Below, in pieces: positions 47,466-59,931 of a stretch of 64,000 nt of DNA. Position numbers and translations under genes: made by a program. Under the pieces are notes generated by a model. That model saw nothing but the letters and a program-made list of their open reading frames with translations. It had not been told where the DNA came from and ran no database searches. Origin of the DNA: Haliclystus octoradiatus (Eukaryota > Cnidaria > Staurozoa > Stauromedusae > Haliclystidae). How positions within the stretch are numbered: the first letter of the stretch is position 1; the number at the start of each line of letters is the position of its first letter. The stretch lies in assembly GCA_916610825.1 (NCBI GenBank), contig OU744449.1, positions 9,878,243-9,942,242 of the forward strand, given 5' to 3'.

Positions 47466-50400
47466 GTAATTAATTACATAGGAAAGTTATTAGATTCTTG
47501 AAAAATAGGTTTATTTTTATTGTTTCAATCTATGTATGTTCTTGTTTACGTCCAACAAAGTTATTTGACGTGCAAGCCTAGAAAGGCAACTTACGAGCTG
47601 ATTTTGCTTGAAAATTGGAAATAAATAATCATTTTCTACAGAGAAAATACACATTGAATCAATAAAAATATGTTGCAAGAATCAAAATTTGTTTTTGCAT
47701 ATTAATAAACAGAAGTCATGTATATCATTGCCACCTTTTTCTGTTCCAATATTTATACCAAATCAAATATACCACTGGCATTTAATTACTATCCTTTTCC
47801 TATTTTTATAACTGATGTTTACTCACTCCTATATTCAGTTGATGATCTTTATACCCTTACGTAAATTATGTTATTGTATTATGTATAGGTTATTAATTTA
47901 TACGTTGAATCGTAATGGATGCTCTACATATCTCTGGCCTGTATATCGATCTGGCTCCAATTATAAACAGCAACTCAGTCGAAATATTTGCGGAAAAATC
48001 TATGAATATTTTACAATCATCTTTAAGAAAACTTCACATAGTCGTGTACATCCTGCTATAAAAATGATCGATGTAGTATATGGACCTACCTCGGCCTAGA
48101 AGCAGGAGATTAATACATTCCTCTAATATAAGAGATTACCATGCTCCATTTTATACATACTTCATGGCAACCTAAAATCACTTTCTGTTCCTCTCTGTCC
48201 ATACTCGATCAATCTATTTATTGTCAAAATGCCGTCCTCTCTTGGGAAAAACGTACTGCCATTGATATATGCAATTATAGATGCGTGTAGGTTTCAAATC
48301 TGCATTACTCAGGCAATATTTCGTCCGTTTATATTTATAGTTGCAGTTTTTGATCAACGTGTTTGAAATTCCAAAAATATCTTTTAGGACAATACTGTCT
48401 GATCCTTTCGTTCTTGGTATAACAGTACTGTCAATAATGTATTTGATAATTATGATAGGAAATTCGCATGTAACTTTTAGCGTTAAACATTTTCCTCTAA
48501 TGACCCTTGATTAAATCAGAACAATAATATATATACAATCAAGACCTCTGTGAGACGACAGGTAAATAGATATAATAATTAAATACAATCTAAATGGTGA
48601 TGACAACATTTTTAGTGTTCACTCATTGCATTGTAATACTTCTCTCTTCTAACGTTAAACGTCTATCAGCAGATGAGATGTAAGATGAGTATAGAATAAT
48701 ATACACATTATAGTTATAGATATGTTAGGGATATGCTATCTTCTGAGGTTCTGTATAACCAGATTATATCTGTAGAAAATGATAATATACTCTACAAGAA
48801 GTATCCGAGAGAAAACCAAACAATATGCTATACTGGAGAGTGGATAGTTAGGAATTACTGTATAGCCTTTTCTATAACTACTGAAAGCGTTCACAGATGT
48901 GGTGAATGCTACTTGGTTCAAATCAATTATATGCTAAGAAGCAAGGCTATGATTTTTACTGCGCCCTGACCTGGAATATGCTTTCTTTTCAAAGGTCTGT
49001 GAATCCTATAGGAACTTCTCAGATGAAGGGTATATGACATCAATTGAATTATCAAAATAATTAGGAAAATCATGTAACTGAAGCCATATAGCAATAATAC
49101 AGACTTTCAATTTAGTCAGTTGGTTATACATATATAATATGAGTGTTAGACTCAATAGGTATATTTATATGAGATGATTTCATCAACCGTAATGACTTGG
49201 AGTTGCTTGTATGAAAATAAAAATATAATTGTTCATGTAATGTCTCTGATAAGAGCATTCCAAACTATTGTAATAATTATGTTGAACAACTATCTTTATC
49301 TATAGTTAACGTCAAGAAATTAAATAAATGTTCATATTTATTAATTCTCCTTGAATGAGTTAACTACTTTACCTTCACTTGGCACTCTAATTAAATACGT
49401 CCCGAACGGGAATAAGCAAAATGTTCATGCTATTTACAACAAAAGTTAAATTATTTTGATTCAACATGTTTCAATGGTGAAATTTCTTACACAAAAATTA
49501 TGATTGTGTATTACCAAAGTATTTGAAGATTATATCATGTTTACCATAGATCAACATGAATCTCAACGGAACACAAGGACTGTATAGCTATATACCAGAC
49601 AAGCAGTTTGTTATCACAAGAAGAGGCATTTTATACAGCAAGCATTTTACAGACTAGAACATTTTAGCTATAGAAATTTGTAGCAATTTCAGTCTCAAAC
49701 GCCGTTTGTTTTAATATGAATAAAATATAATTTTGACTATTGATAAAACAAAGCACGTGAATTATCTTAGCATGCGGTATATCGATTCAAATTCTTACAA
49801 ATTTGAAAATTAAATTATTGCAATTTATTGTTAAAACACTTATGTAATATACGATATAATTTATTGAAAGCGGTATATAATACTAAAATCATAATTTATA
49901 AATTAAAACCGCGTGTATATATACTTCATTTTTAATGGATTATCAATTAAATCGGATCGGTGTCCCTTCATATAAACGCTATCAGAGACAAAAATCCATA
50001 GTTAAGGTATTCCGCCCGCTTTGTTAATCCAGACATTGGCTGTTTTAGTAAAAGCAAAACATAAGCCCTAATATGTTGGATAATAGCTAGCTCAACTACC
50101 ATAAGAGTTATATAGCAATGAATTTTTCAACTGGCGTCGTTTTTCGGCTGATCTGAAAAGCGGCACATTCTATACAGTAACTTGTAGAGTCGTTGAAGTC
50201 ACGTTAACTCATTGTAGAGGTCATCTATCGGAAATTGTACATAGCAGCAATCTTAGGAGCATGAAAGGCAACCAGCTGCTACATAGAGTTCTCTAGATCT
50301 TATCTTTTACCTTGTAATGGGATGTTGGGCAAGCACATATTATGGATCGCTTGTGTTGTGTCAGTTAGAGACTTATACATGAACATTCTCATATACAACT

Positions 50401-52392
50401 CTCTGGTGTGAGTTGATTTTTAAGTTGGAGAGGAAAGTCTCTTGAATTCATAGCAGTAAATAAATATGGTACTGAATACTTGAGTTTACTCGTGTCAATT
50501 GCTTACCACGATTGGCAAGCACTATCTACTTGCAAAAAGGGCTTATAAGGCAAGATCGGGACTCCGTAAGCGTGCTACTACTCGAGAGTAAAATATTGAA
50601 CGTGCCATATATTTTTTAGGTATACTTATACTTCTAAAGTTTTTAATATTTAAATATTATACCCGTGGGACGGCGAAATTACATATAAAGATGAAGATAA
50701 GATCTGAAGATCTGCTCAGGATTCGGCTTAATTATATAGTTAATCTCTCATTACACAGTAAAATTACCCCGGGAAAATTACCAAAGTCATCAGCTCCATG
50801 GTTGAATAGTAATTGTGATCTCCATTAAGTGCTTGATCGCCACATCATTCCAGATTCTCATAATAGATATAGGTATCAATTTATCTCCGCATTATAAACT
50901 AGATATAGATAGTTTCATACTTCCATTTTCAGTTTTTATTTTTCGTAGGAAATCTGTTAATTGACTGAGAAACGCTTACATCTCTGTTTGACCTGTGCAG
51001 ATTTAATTACAATTAATTACCTTACCACAATCAACTCAATCAATTCAATAAAGACAGATTAAATGACCTTTTTACTCAAATTCCTTACATACAATCGTCA
51101 TTAATAAGCCAGTCAAATGTTCGAATCGATAAGCTTGGTCCATAATAACGGTTCTTCTGAGAATAAAACCACCAGGCAAAACTTCAAAACTATTTCCAAA
51201 GAAATGTAACGTGTGAGATAATTAAGCAAGAAAAAGTAATCTTCATGAGTTTTCTTTTAATCTTATGATTTATTTCATTTTAGAACTGCACATTTCTTTC
51301 TAAAAGCTCTTGCGTACAATTTCTTTACGAAATGTTTCAATTTTCATGCAAATCAGGTTACATCAAAGTCAGACTTACGTCGCATCATTGACTTCAGTTC
51401 TGTGTTTCAATTTAACGATAATACGAGTCCAAGATATTGTTATCTTTTCTTTACGAGTAGTCTGAGTACCACTTTTGATTACTTTTAAGAGAAAACTTTT
51501 TGAAGCAAACAATGTACATTTTCAGTCAACTATGTTCACGGAGGTATAACTACATGTCTAGATAGGAGGTGCATTTCAAATTTTGCGTGGCATATGCTCA
51601 ATTTGAAGCTATATTACTTCAATATCTTCAAATATGCCTGATTTTTTTCAATTTTACGTTCAAAATTTGCTAACTAAATTTCTTCAAGATATTTATTGGG
51701 GTTTCACACGTCCCTACATCACTACATGATAACTGATAGTCACCCCCATAAGCACAGGTGCTTGTTTATTAGGGGACAGCCAAACAAATTAACAGACAGA
51801 TATATACACATATATATATGTGTGTGCACCGACATGAGCTAACAGTGAACACCAGATGCCACACATGCATGTTGGCTATATAGACCCACCACATCAATTG
51901 AAGAAATATTAAATTTCCGAACATTATTCCAATGTATTTATCTTTGTAGAAGAGAAAGAACTAGAGAGAACAAATCATTTACCACCAAGAGAGACAAATT
52001 CATCAACCGAACAAGAAACAAATGATAATAATAAAAAAAGAATCTGTTTCTCACAAAAACAAATTGTTGAATTAGAAAAAGAATTTCATTTTAATAAATA
52101 TCTAACGAGAGCAAGAAGAGTAGAGATCTCAGCTTTGTTACGATTGAGTGAAGCACAAATAAAAATATGGTTTCAAAATCGAAGAATGAAATATAAAAGA
52201 GAACAAAAGGAAAGACCATATATGGATAAAAGATACACCATTGATGCATCACGGAATTATCATTCCCAGACTCTTCAATCGCGATATCATTTAAATCATA
52301 AATGTCTAAGTCAATCATGCATGTATTGTTCGTGTACTTATCAAGAACAGCCTCCGTTGTTACCCCCTATTACGCCACTACAATCTCTGTAA
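47045..52392 (+). CDS. Hox1/labial-like homeobox gene, two exons, complete
   Basis: Exon 1 is 47045-47465 and exon 2 is 51950-52392. The junction (CAG before GTAATT, TTTGTAG before AAGAG) joins in phase 1, giving about 287 residues. The N-terminus has a Tyr-rich stretch, a run of eleven Ser codons and a Tyr-rich [14 protein letters not shown] segment. Near residue 127 is a hexapeptide-like NFQWMNIKR. The WM core and following KR are typical of Hox1/labial proteins, where it binds PBC cofactors such as Pbx. The homeodomain (about residues 172-231) contains [18 protein letters not shown], also Hox1-like, and [15 protein letters not shown] with Q50 and N51 intact. The KYKRE end and IKIW are less Hox1-like. 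The intron between hexapeptide and homeodomain is the usual Hox arrangement. Nuclear transcription factor patterning the anterior axis by family role. Confidence 0.85.
47466..51949 (+). other. Hox1-like intron, 4.5 kb
   Basis: AT-rich. It ends in a weak polypyrimidine tract TTTATCTTTGTAG. The two frames at 47815 and 48733 have no motif and are not called. A short TATATATG/TGTGTG tract lies at about 51805-51826. Confidence 0.6.
51950..52392 (+). CDS. Hox1-like exon 2 with homeodomain
   Basis: An acidic linker rich in Glu, Asn and Thr precedes the homeodomain (about 52035-52215). A short tail with a Cys-Ser-Cys cluster and a Pro/Leu-rich end ([13 protein letters not shown]) follows before the stop at 52390-52392. 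Confidence 0.88.
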
Positions 52393-52420
52393 AAGGTACC
52401 ATGAAACGCCCATCTAGCGT

Positions 52421-52426
52421 AATAAA
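52421..52426 (+). other. Polyadenylation signal AATAAA
   Basis: A canonical AATAAA lies 29 bases after the Hox stop codon, in the correct orientation. That is close to the stop, so it implies a very short 3' untranslated region if used. Confidence 0.45.
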
Positions 52427-54494
52427 TATGAACACAGTAATATTATAAGCGGAATATGCGAGTGGTACGTAAACGAGATCAGTTCTTAACTTGAATTGAA
52501 ATTCATTAACTGTGTATATGTATTTGATTGTATTATAATCCTCTTTAGCGAGAAGATGTTGTCGTATTTTATCTGAGTTACAAGCCTTCGGTTTGCGGCC
52601 TGAGCCAGGGGAACTTCCTTGAAATGACACGCGATTTTGGAAATAATTTTAATCGCAATTTATGAGCAATTTATAGCATTTTAAACTGTAAAAACAAAAC
52701 GTCGGATAGCCAAAGGCCTATAGATAACCCAGAAGCGTATAAGAAGTTTGGAAAGTGCTCTGCGGAAAAAGAGTTTTGAACGTCTATGTAACAGTAATGA
52801 AACAATGGTGATTTGATCACCGACACGGTTTGCGTATTATTATTATTATTAATAGCTATACACATCTTTTAAATGAGAAAGTATGCAATACAAGAGGTAC
52901 AATTTGGTGAAACACTTAATAAGTGTAGAGTTCAAGCTTGAAAGGATAGAGAAACTATCAAGTAAGAGTCCTTTCAGGAGAAAATTACCTGAAGGCGAAA
53001 ATCACTCACCCCGGCAGCTCATGATTTTCTGATGCTTTCTTGTTTTCTCCTTTCGTGACTCTTGATCGATTGTGATTTCGAACCTAGTTTTGCTATAGTG
53101 ATTTGGCGTCAAACTCTAAACCAATCACATTATTCGAATCATTTTCGTTATAATACAATCTCTGTTATACCATGTCATATATTAGTGATTTAATGTACAT
53201 TGTAAAACTTTGGAACATTATTTGGCAATGCATTTGATAGTATCTTTCAGGGAGTAAAAAGTATTACTATAATTAACAATTAGACAACGAGCCCGAGTTG
53301 GCTACCGTCGAATAGTCACCGAGGTCCTTGTTTTAGTTGAAACCAATTACTAGTGGTACAAGCCAAACACATCAAAAGAAATAAATTCCAAATATTTATT
53401 CGCTTCTTGCATAATTAATTTTTAACACAACCGTCTATCAAAGGCATCCATGACGACTGCAGCGTCGTGATTTGGAGGATGAATTTTAATTTGACTTGAT
53501 TCAGACTTAATTTTTAAAACAAAAAAGTTGGATATCAATACTGGCTACAAATTTACAGCCTCACAAAATAGCAAACTTGAGCAAGGTAACTATTGAATAT
53601 CTAAAAATACATAAATGTTTGCAGTTTTTAATATAAACGTTTGTTGTTTATAAACTTTTGCTGACTAGTGAACTAATTTATATCTGCAATAAAGTAGTGA
53701 CGAAAAAAATGCGAGAAGATTGTTAAATAAGATTAAAATTGTATATGCATAGCCTACCATTAAACAACTCCATCTCATATTTTGTTGCTTGCTTTGTTTT
53801 CTCGGGCACATAATTTATAAGACTCTCGTATAAAATTGATTCAAAAACATTTGTGAATCGCTTGTTTACTTTAGAATTTTGAGAGGGAACTTGCCAGCGT
53901 TCACTATGAGAAAATAGTGAACGATTGAGCAACCAATCAGAATGCAGATCATCGAATAGCACCCTAGTCGGTTTCGACTAATACCAGATAGAGAATGTAT
54001 GTACAAACGATCCATATATGATATAATGTTGCATATGGACAATTATTTTATTCGAAATAATAATCCAAATTACATTGATATACACCTTTGAACTTGAGTT
54101 ATTGAGAATAGGATAAAAAGTTGCAGGGGGTATAACAAAGGCGCCTTTCTCTCGCAATAGCTCATTTAAACTGTCCATAAGATACAATAGGGAATATAAG
54201 GACAACTATGTTCCCTTCAATTTAAGCTTTTAAAAATAATTACAGGGTTGAGTGTGACAAATGATGCTGGTTTAGCATGCAGTATACAAATTTAGTCATA
54301 ATATTTACAATTCTAAATAGACAAAGCACACCTAGCTCGCATAATATTTAACTCTATTTTACGAGGCTATTTACTATATTTTACAGGTTTAGATTAGGGT
54401 AATTTAGATCCTCGTGTTTAAGTCAATATTCAACGAATATACAACGTGATAAATTAAAAATAATCTAATACTTTATCCATATATGTGACCATTG
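52427..54494. other. Short intergenic region between convergent Hox and POU genes
   Basis: About 2.1 kb of AT-rich sequence without supported exons. The open frames at 53723-53962 and 53978-54205 (minus) show no motif. Confidence 0.5.
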
Positions 54495-54655
54495 AAGGCT
54501 GATTTCTACTATAGGAGGATCTACGGATTATTCCGTGAGAGCAAATCTTACGCATGCGCTGTGGACTGAATGCAGTTTGACGCATGTCCATTGCATGGCA
54601 TTTAGGAAATGTTTATTTGAGCGGAAATATCTCACCTACAGTGGAAATCAGCCTT
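54495..54655. mobile_element. MITE just downstream of the POU gene stop
   Basis: A 161-bp element with inverted ends AAGGCTGATTTCTACTATAGG and, on the other strand, AAGGCTGATTTCCACTGTAGG. It begins 37 bases after the POU stop on the minus strand, so it is in the 3' untranslated region. It contains the minus-strand AATAAA at 54612-54617. Confidence 0.72.
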
Positions 54656-54691
54656 ACAAACATGTCAACGTTGATAAAGCATCTGATTAAA

Positions 54692-55643
54692 TCAATCTTC
54701 ATGCATCGATACGTCCGTTTCAATATGTCTTTCAGTGGAAGTAGCAAGTACGGTCTCAGTTACTTCATCTAGAGTTTGATGTAATCGTTCAACATCATCT
54801 AAATCATTAGTTGTTGATATATCTTGTGATACTAATGCTAATTCATTATGATGATGATGATCAGTATCATCAGTATCATCAGTATCTTCATCAACAATAA
54901 TATGTTCATTATTACTATCATTATTATTATTATTTAATAAATTATTAGTTGATTGTTGTTGTACATGTAACAGATTTTGATGATGTGTTGTTGGTGATAT
55001 TGGTAATTGTGTTAAATTTGTTAATGATGGATGCAAATTTGGTTGTGTTATATATGCTTGACTTACAACTGTATTCCCATTACCACCAGCATTACCAATT
55101 CCAACTTGATTAACCAATGATATCGATGGTAATATAGGTACTTGTGTTAATACAACACCAGATGGTAATAAACGTGCTGCACCTTGTTGATGTGGTGAGG
55201 CTACTATGGCAACACCATCTTGATTAATATATAATGGAATTGTTGTAATTGTACCTTGTTGTCCAACCATATGTTGTTGATCTTCGCTGTTGTGATGATG
55301 TTCATCTTCTTTGTTATTATCTTTATCTAAATCCATTTTCATATCAGGATTAATTGTACGCCGTAAACTTTGTTTACGATTACAAAACCATATTCTTATT
55401 GTATTTGGTTCTAGAGTCATTCTATTAGCCATTTCTTGTATATCATCCGGAGTTGGCTTGGGATTTTTTTTAAATGTTTCAATTAACATCTCAAGAACTT
55501 CAGGTGAAAAACTTGTTCGACGGCGTCTTTTTTTGCCTGGTTTTAAACCATCACCACTTTCAATTTGTTTACGACGTATCCATGATTCTAATGTTGGTTT
55601 CATTCTTAAGGCTGTCTTCATCCCGAGTTGCCTTCCCTCAAAT
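54692..55643 (-). CDS. POU6-like last exon (POU homeodomain and tail)
   Basis: Acceptor TTTTTGTTACAG at 55649-55644. It begins one base into a codon, completing Arg, then FEGRQLGMKTALRMKPTLES, a linker GDGLKPGKKRRRR, and the homeodomain (about 55364-55543). The tail has HHHHN, NNNNDSNN and DTDDTDDTD runs encoded by simple repeats. Stop at 54692-54694. Confidence 0.85.
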
Positions 55644-58600
55644 CTGTAACAAAAAGAATATATACAACTTATTAACAAACATTTGATCAATCACTTAATT
55701 TAGCATATAGTATCACTTTGCACAAATAACATCGACTAATTCTAGAGTAAGCTTGCTGCTTCCCTATAAACAACTGGACTAAAATTTAGGTACGACGTAA
55801 AATGTAGAAACTATCTACTAATTAAAAGAACTACAGAAGTCAAGGGTATACGATCCCACTTTAAACAAATTCGATTTTAAGAATGGGAAAATGTAATGTA
55901 GCTTGCGTGGTGTGAATACGACCACAACGTATATATTCTTTCGCAATTAGTTTAAAGAGTAGCGGATGGCTATGCCATCAATATGGGTTTCTTGGTTGAT
56001 TTATTTTTGAAACTAGTTTCAGTCACTTTAAGAGAATAATGACCATAAATATAACGAGTAAATAGGTTATTTGCCCAAAGCGAAAAAGTTCCAACTTCAA
56101 ACGCCTTTTGTAAAAACAACAACAATCGACTTGCTTCCTGACCTGTCTAGGAGCCTGCAAAAATGTGCATTGGTTAACTATCATGCTAACATTCCTGCAA
56201 CAAGCCATATCTATCATCGACAACAACCTAGTACATGATTATCCTTTCAGATCATCCGCTGTTGAAAATGATATCACTTGATCCAAGTATACAACAACAA
56301 CAAGTAAAGAAAATCAATTAACCTTGATATGATAGACTGGCTGTATGATGGTCCGTTCATTTCTGATAATTCTTTCCCAACATCTTCTTGACTATGACCA
56401 AGTGCCATACGACTCCCTTTGAAGAATTTAATGAAATCTTGCATCTCGTATGTCAATGCACTGTCATCTTTGGACTCACTTTGACTACGTTGTCGTGTAC
56501 CATTTGGGCTATGTAACGGTTCTACATTGCCAGCAGCATCTAATGCTAACTTGATTTGCGAACAGTTCAATTTATTTGTATTAACAGAAGAGAAACCAGG
56601 TAAGATTTGTGCCACAGTTGTAATCTGTGTTGATTGACCAAGTGATGTTGGTGAATGAAGCTACGAAGAATGAAAGGAAAATGTCAACATCCCTTTGTAG
56701 GAAATATAAGAAGCATTCATTTTTAATTTATTTATTTAAGAGTCAAGTAATAAAGCTGGCATTGCCTACTGAAGATGATTGCATCACTCTTCTAATTCAA
56801 GCAATATGGTAAATGCTTATCACCGATCTCAGACGCACAACTGCACATCCATTTCAACAGATTTCATGGCACATCGACATTGATTGTTGATGATCAGCAA
56901 TACACAAAACACTTCATAATTCCATAAGCCAGCAGATTATATAGCATGCATGTTGAATGATAACATCAGATAGGGTTTAGACTTGACTTTCATGAGCCTT
57001 TATGAAATTACTTGAATTGTTCAAGATTATTTGCTACTAGCAGTTTCGACAAAATATTTATATTTCTGGGATACCAGACCATTGCAGCATTTTCTTCTGA
57101 AATTTTTGTTGAAGGTTGACCTAGCAATCATACAAATATCCATTTTCTTCTGAATTTGCTCCAGCCTTCCAGAATCTACAATTGGAAGGATTCCAATTAT
57201 TTTCTGACCCTGAAAATGATGCTACACATTCTTTTGAGCCAAATTATCTTTGACCTAATCGATCTTAAGCTACCTCCTTCACAACCAACTGCACACCCCA
57301 ATTAAAAATTTGTTTCTTATACAATATTCATTTCACGCTTGCTACAATAGCTCAATATCCAATGTGTGGTCAATGTCGTTGAGCTGCTGAGAAGCGTCGC
57401 AACGCTTTCTTGTGTATAATATTTTGTTTTGTGATTAGGCCTACTGTAGCTATTTTGAGTTGGAGGAGAGGAAGGCCGAAAATGTTTCCTCTAGTGTACA
57501 CTCTACATCTTGGTTCATATGGTTGGGATGGCTGAAAAGAAACTATTGATTGTTTGTGAGTATGATTGACCTTATTTACATCGCCACATCCTGCAGGAAC
57601 CAGTTGATGAATTGAATACATTAATAGCTATTCTATAGACCTCGTGATTTGATTACAAAAATTCATGCTAGTAAGGACATTTATTGTCCAGGAACACTAT
57701 GTTATTGTCCTATGTTATCCAAATTCTTCTCTACTCTTCTTCATTCACCACAAAAACTCACTCCTCAAAAAATATTATGACATATACATCAAACACAGCC
57801 ATCGCAACTCTTCCCAGTCAGCTGGTGTTTGTTTGTAGAACAATCTGTCATCCTCAATAAAAGCAACCGCTGACAGTTCGACTTATAGCAAAATGTGCAA
57901 AATTATCTTATTGCAAATTGACAAATTATTTAATCTTGGTATTTAAAAAAACACTATATTGTATTTTTTATAATGAGACCTTTGAAAAAGCCTGTTTATG
58001 CTTAAAGGTTCATCTCAATGAATGATGATGAAGAATAACACTTCGAAGTGCACCTCTTATTACACGTCAATCTAGCTACCATCCACGATCAAGCACTTGT
58101 CTCAAATATCACAGTAACGAGATAAGCCTAACTTCATTTAATTCATTGATTCATTTAGCAAAGAGAAACAAGTTAAAACTTGTGAACCCCCTTATGCACC
58201 AGTCAATTGTTGGCATCACTGTCCCTAGAGGTCCAGATCCCCAGGAAATCGTCGGACATTAACGTCATTCTAACATGATTTAAACAGCTTTAATGCACAG
58301 GTACCCGAAATGATGCGATGCTGTTAATATAAATTTGAAAGGAGCCAATAGAAGTGCAGGAAATTAACATTCCTTAGCATTTTAAAAATATATATCTTTT
58401 CTGCGATAAATGGTTGTCAATTTGTGCAATCTGTTGGCAACATAGAAAAACAGGAAAATCTTTCTGCAATGTGGTTATCCAATTTGGAATCAATATTACA
58501 GACGGTTCATTTTAGAAGCTTTGCTAAAATCAAAAACTGATACTTTAGTGTATAACAAGTATGCAATTTAGGGTTGGTGTTTAAACAAGCAAGTCTCCCC

Positions 58601-58795
58601 TGATACTGGGGAATTTAATGGATTTCAACACGTGATAATTTGAGAAACTCTATGGATACTTCCCAGGGTCAGGAGGCTGTGACGTCAATTGACATGGAAC
58701 ATTGTAACAACAAACATGATGGTTCATTACCTGTGATGTCGTAAGTAATTGTTGTGGTGTTGATTCAACAACAGTAGAGTTTCCATCTTGAGATC
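54692..58795 (-). CDS. POU class 6-like homeobox gene, 3' three exons (partial)
   Basis: Exons 58731-58795, 56323-56660 and 54692-55643 join in matching phases, giving about 450 residues of the C-terminal part. A Gln/Thr/Ser-rich region (STPQQLLTTSQ, LHSPTSLGQSTQITTVAQIL) precedes the POU-specific domain. That domain reads MQDFIKFFKGSRMALGHSQE, GPSYSQSIISRF and ALRMKPTLESWI. The SYSQS-x-ISRF spelling and the following RRRRTSFSPE are POU6-like. The POU homeodomain ends NTIRIWFCNRKQSLRRT with the POU-specific Cys50 and Asn51. A long tail is rich in Gln, Asn, His and Asp repeats. The intron inside the ISR-F junction interrupts the POU-specific domain, as at the variable site in vertebrate POU6F2. 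Upstream exons were not found. Confidence 0.83.
56323..56660 (-). CDS. POU6-like exon with POU-specific domain start
   Basis: 112 codons plus two bases. It starts LHSPTSLGQST in phase 0, reaches SESKDDSALTYEMQDFIKFF, and ends GPSYSQSIIS plus the first two bases of Arg at donor GTTAAT. Confidence 0.82.
57064..57212. mobile_element. MITE family A, copy 3
   Basis: In inverse orientation to 26097-26279. It contains CAGCATTTTCTTCTGAAAT, CTTCCAGAATCTACAATTGG, GGATTCC and the end TTTTCTGACCCTG. It lies in a POU6-like intron. Confidence 0.5.
58731..58795 (-). CDS. POU6-like Gln-rich exon
   Basis: Two bases then 21 codons (SQDGNSTVVESTPQQLLTTS plus Gln). Acceptor GTTGCTGTAG, donor GTAATG; the phase is continuous with 56323-56660. 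Confidence 0.75.
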
Positions 58796-59147
58796 CTACA
58801 GCAACAACAACAAAAAGCAATTATTAGTCTATCGAAAATTGAGCCAAATATTTTGACTATAATAGCTTAGATTTGAATAGAAATATTTTATGATTGGTAG
58901 AAATCAGCAAAAAAACACTTACTCGTTTGATCATAGTTCAATAGTGCCTATGCTAGATTATCTAGCATGTTTCTCTGGGGGGAGGGTATGTATGTTACCG
59001 CTGATCAATGAAGTAAGAGCTTATTGAATTGCATTAATTGCTAAGAATGCATAATTCTTACACATAAATGTTTATCAAGCATACATAGAGTTGGCTGTTA
59101 TCTTAACACCTGGGGGGGGGGGGGTAGCAAAGTAGGCCTAATGTAGA

Positions 59148-59452
59148 CGGGGGGTACTTCAATACCCTTTTGTACGGAGTGATCCATTTTGAAAATCCCG
59201 CCAGTACCCCAAAATTATTATAAAAAATTTCCTGGCATTTTTTATGGAAAATGCCAATTTGGTGCCTCATAGAAGGTGTCCAGGCACCTCACAGCGGGAA
59301 TATTTCCGGTTTTCACGGCTTGAAACCAAAAATTTTGCAGCAGAATTCCAAAATTTAAAATTTGATACCCCAATAGTACCAGCATGGTGCCAAAATGATA
59401 CACCAAAATAATGGCACATCCCCGTATAGCGCCTACATGGAAGTACCCCCCG
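59148..59452. mobile_element. MITE with CGGGGGGTACTTC ends
   Basis: The ends CGGGGGGTACTTC at 59148-59160 and its reverse complement at 59440-59452 define a 305-bp non-coding element. A run of 13 G lies just outside at 59112-59124. Confidence 0.7.
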
Positions 59453-59464
59453 CTTAACAGCCAG

Positions 59465-59610
59465 AGTGCCATTAAACCTTTGTGTAGTGGTAAGAGTGTT
59501 GGACCTCAGCCTGCAGGGTCTTGGGTTCACTCCTTGGCAGAAGCACCATTGGTTTGCATCAGGAAGGGCAAACAGCCATTAAACTCACGCATGCTCTAAT
59601 ACACTAACCA
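59465..59610 (+). mobile_element. tRNA-derived SINE
   Basis: A polymerase III A box (TGTAGTGGTAAGAGTG, about 59483) and B box (GGGTTCACTCC, about 59523) stand about 40 bases apart as in tRNA genes. The body continues into non-tRNA sequence. No tRNA cloverleaf closes, so it reads as a SINE head. Confidence 0.65.
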
Positions 59611-59689
59611 AAGTAAACAACCACCCGATGAAAAAAGCTACTACCTTACCCGGTTCGCGACAAAATGTCAAGTCAAAAAAAAATCCAAA

Positions 59690-59834
59690 CCTGAAATAAA
59701 TTGACCACTATGTGCAGGTGGCATTTATATATGGGATTGCTTCAATGGAAAATACTATTTTAGACATAACAAGAGTGACCATTATTGACAGGTGGCCGCT
59801 GTGTAGAGGTGACCATTATAACAGGCTTGACTGT
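59690..59834. mobile_element. MITE family C, copy 2
   Basis: Shares ATTGACCACTAT, AACAAGAGTGACCATTATTGACAG-like sequence and TTATAACAGGCTTGACTG with 34111-34268. The left end is degraded. Confidence 0.6.
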
Positions 59835-59931
59835 ATATATGTTTCTTGGTGTGAAAGATGAGCTCTTAACTGTACTCTAGTTTGCAATCTACCATTCTTT
59901 TTGGCAAAAACATACACTGGTCCATGTTTAT

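Noticed and set aside
48733..48969. Gene inside the Hox intron
   Set aside because: 78 codons without motif or flanking signals; chance frame.
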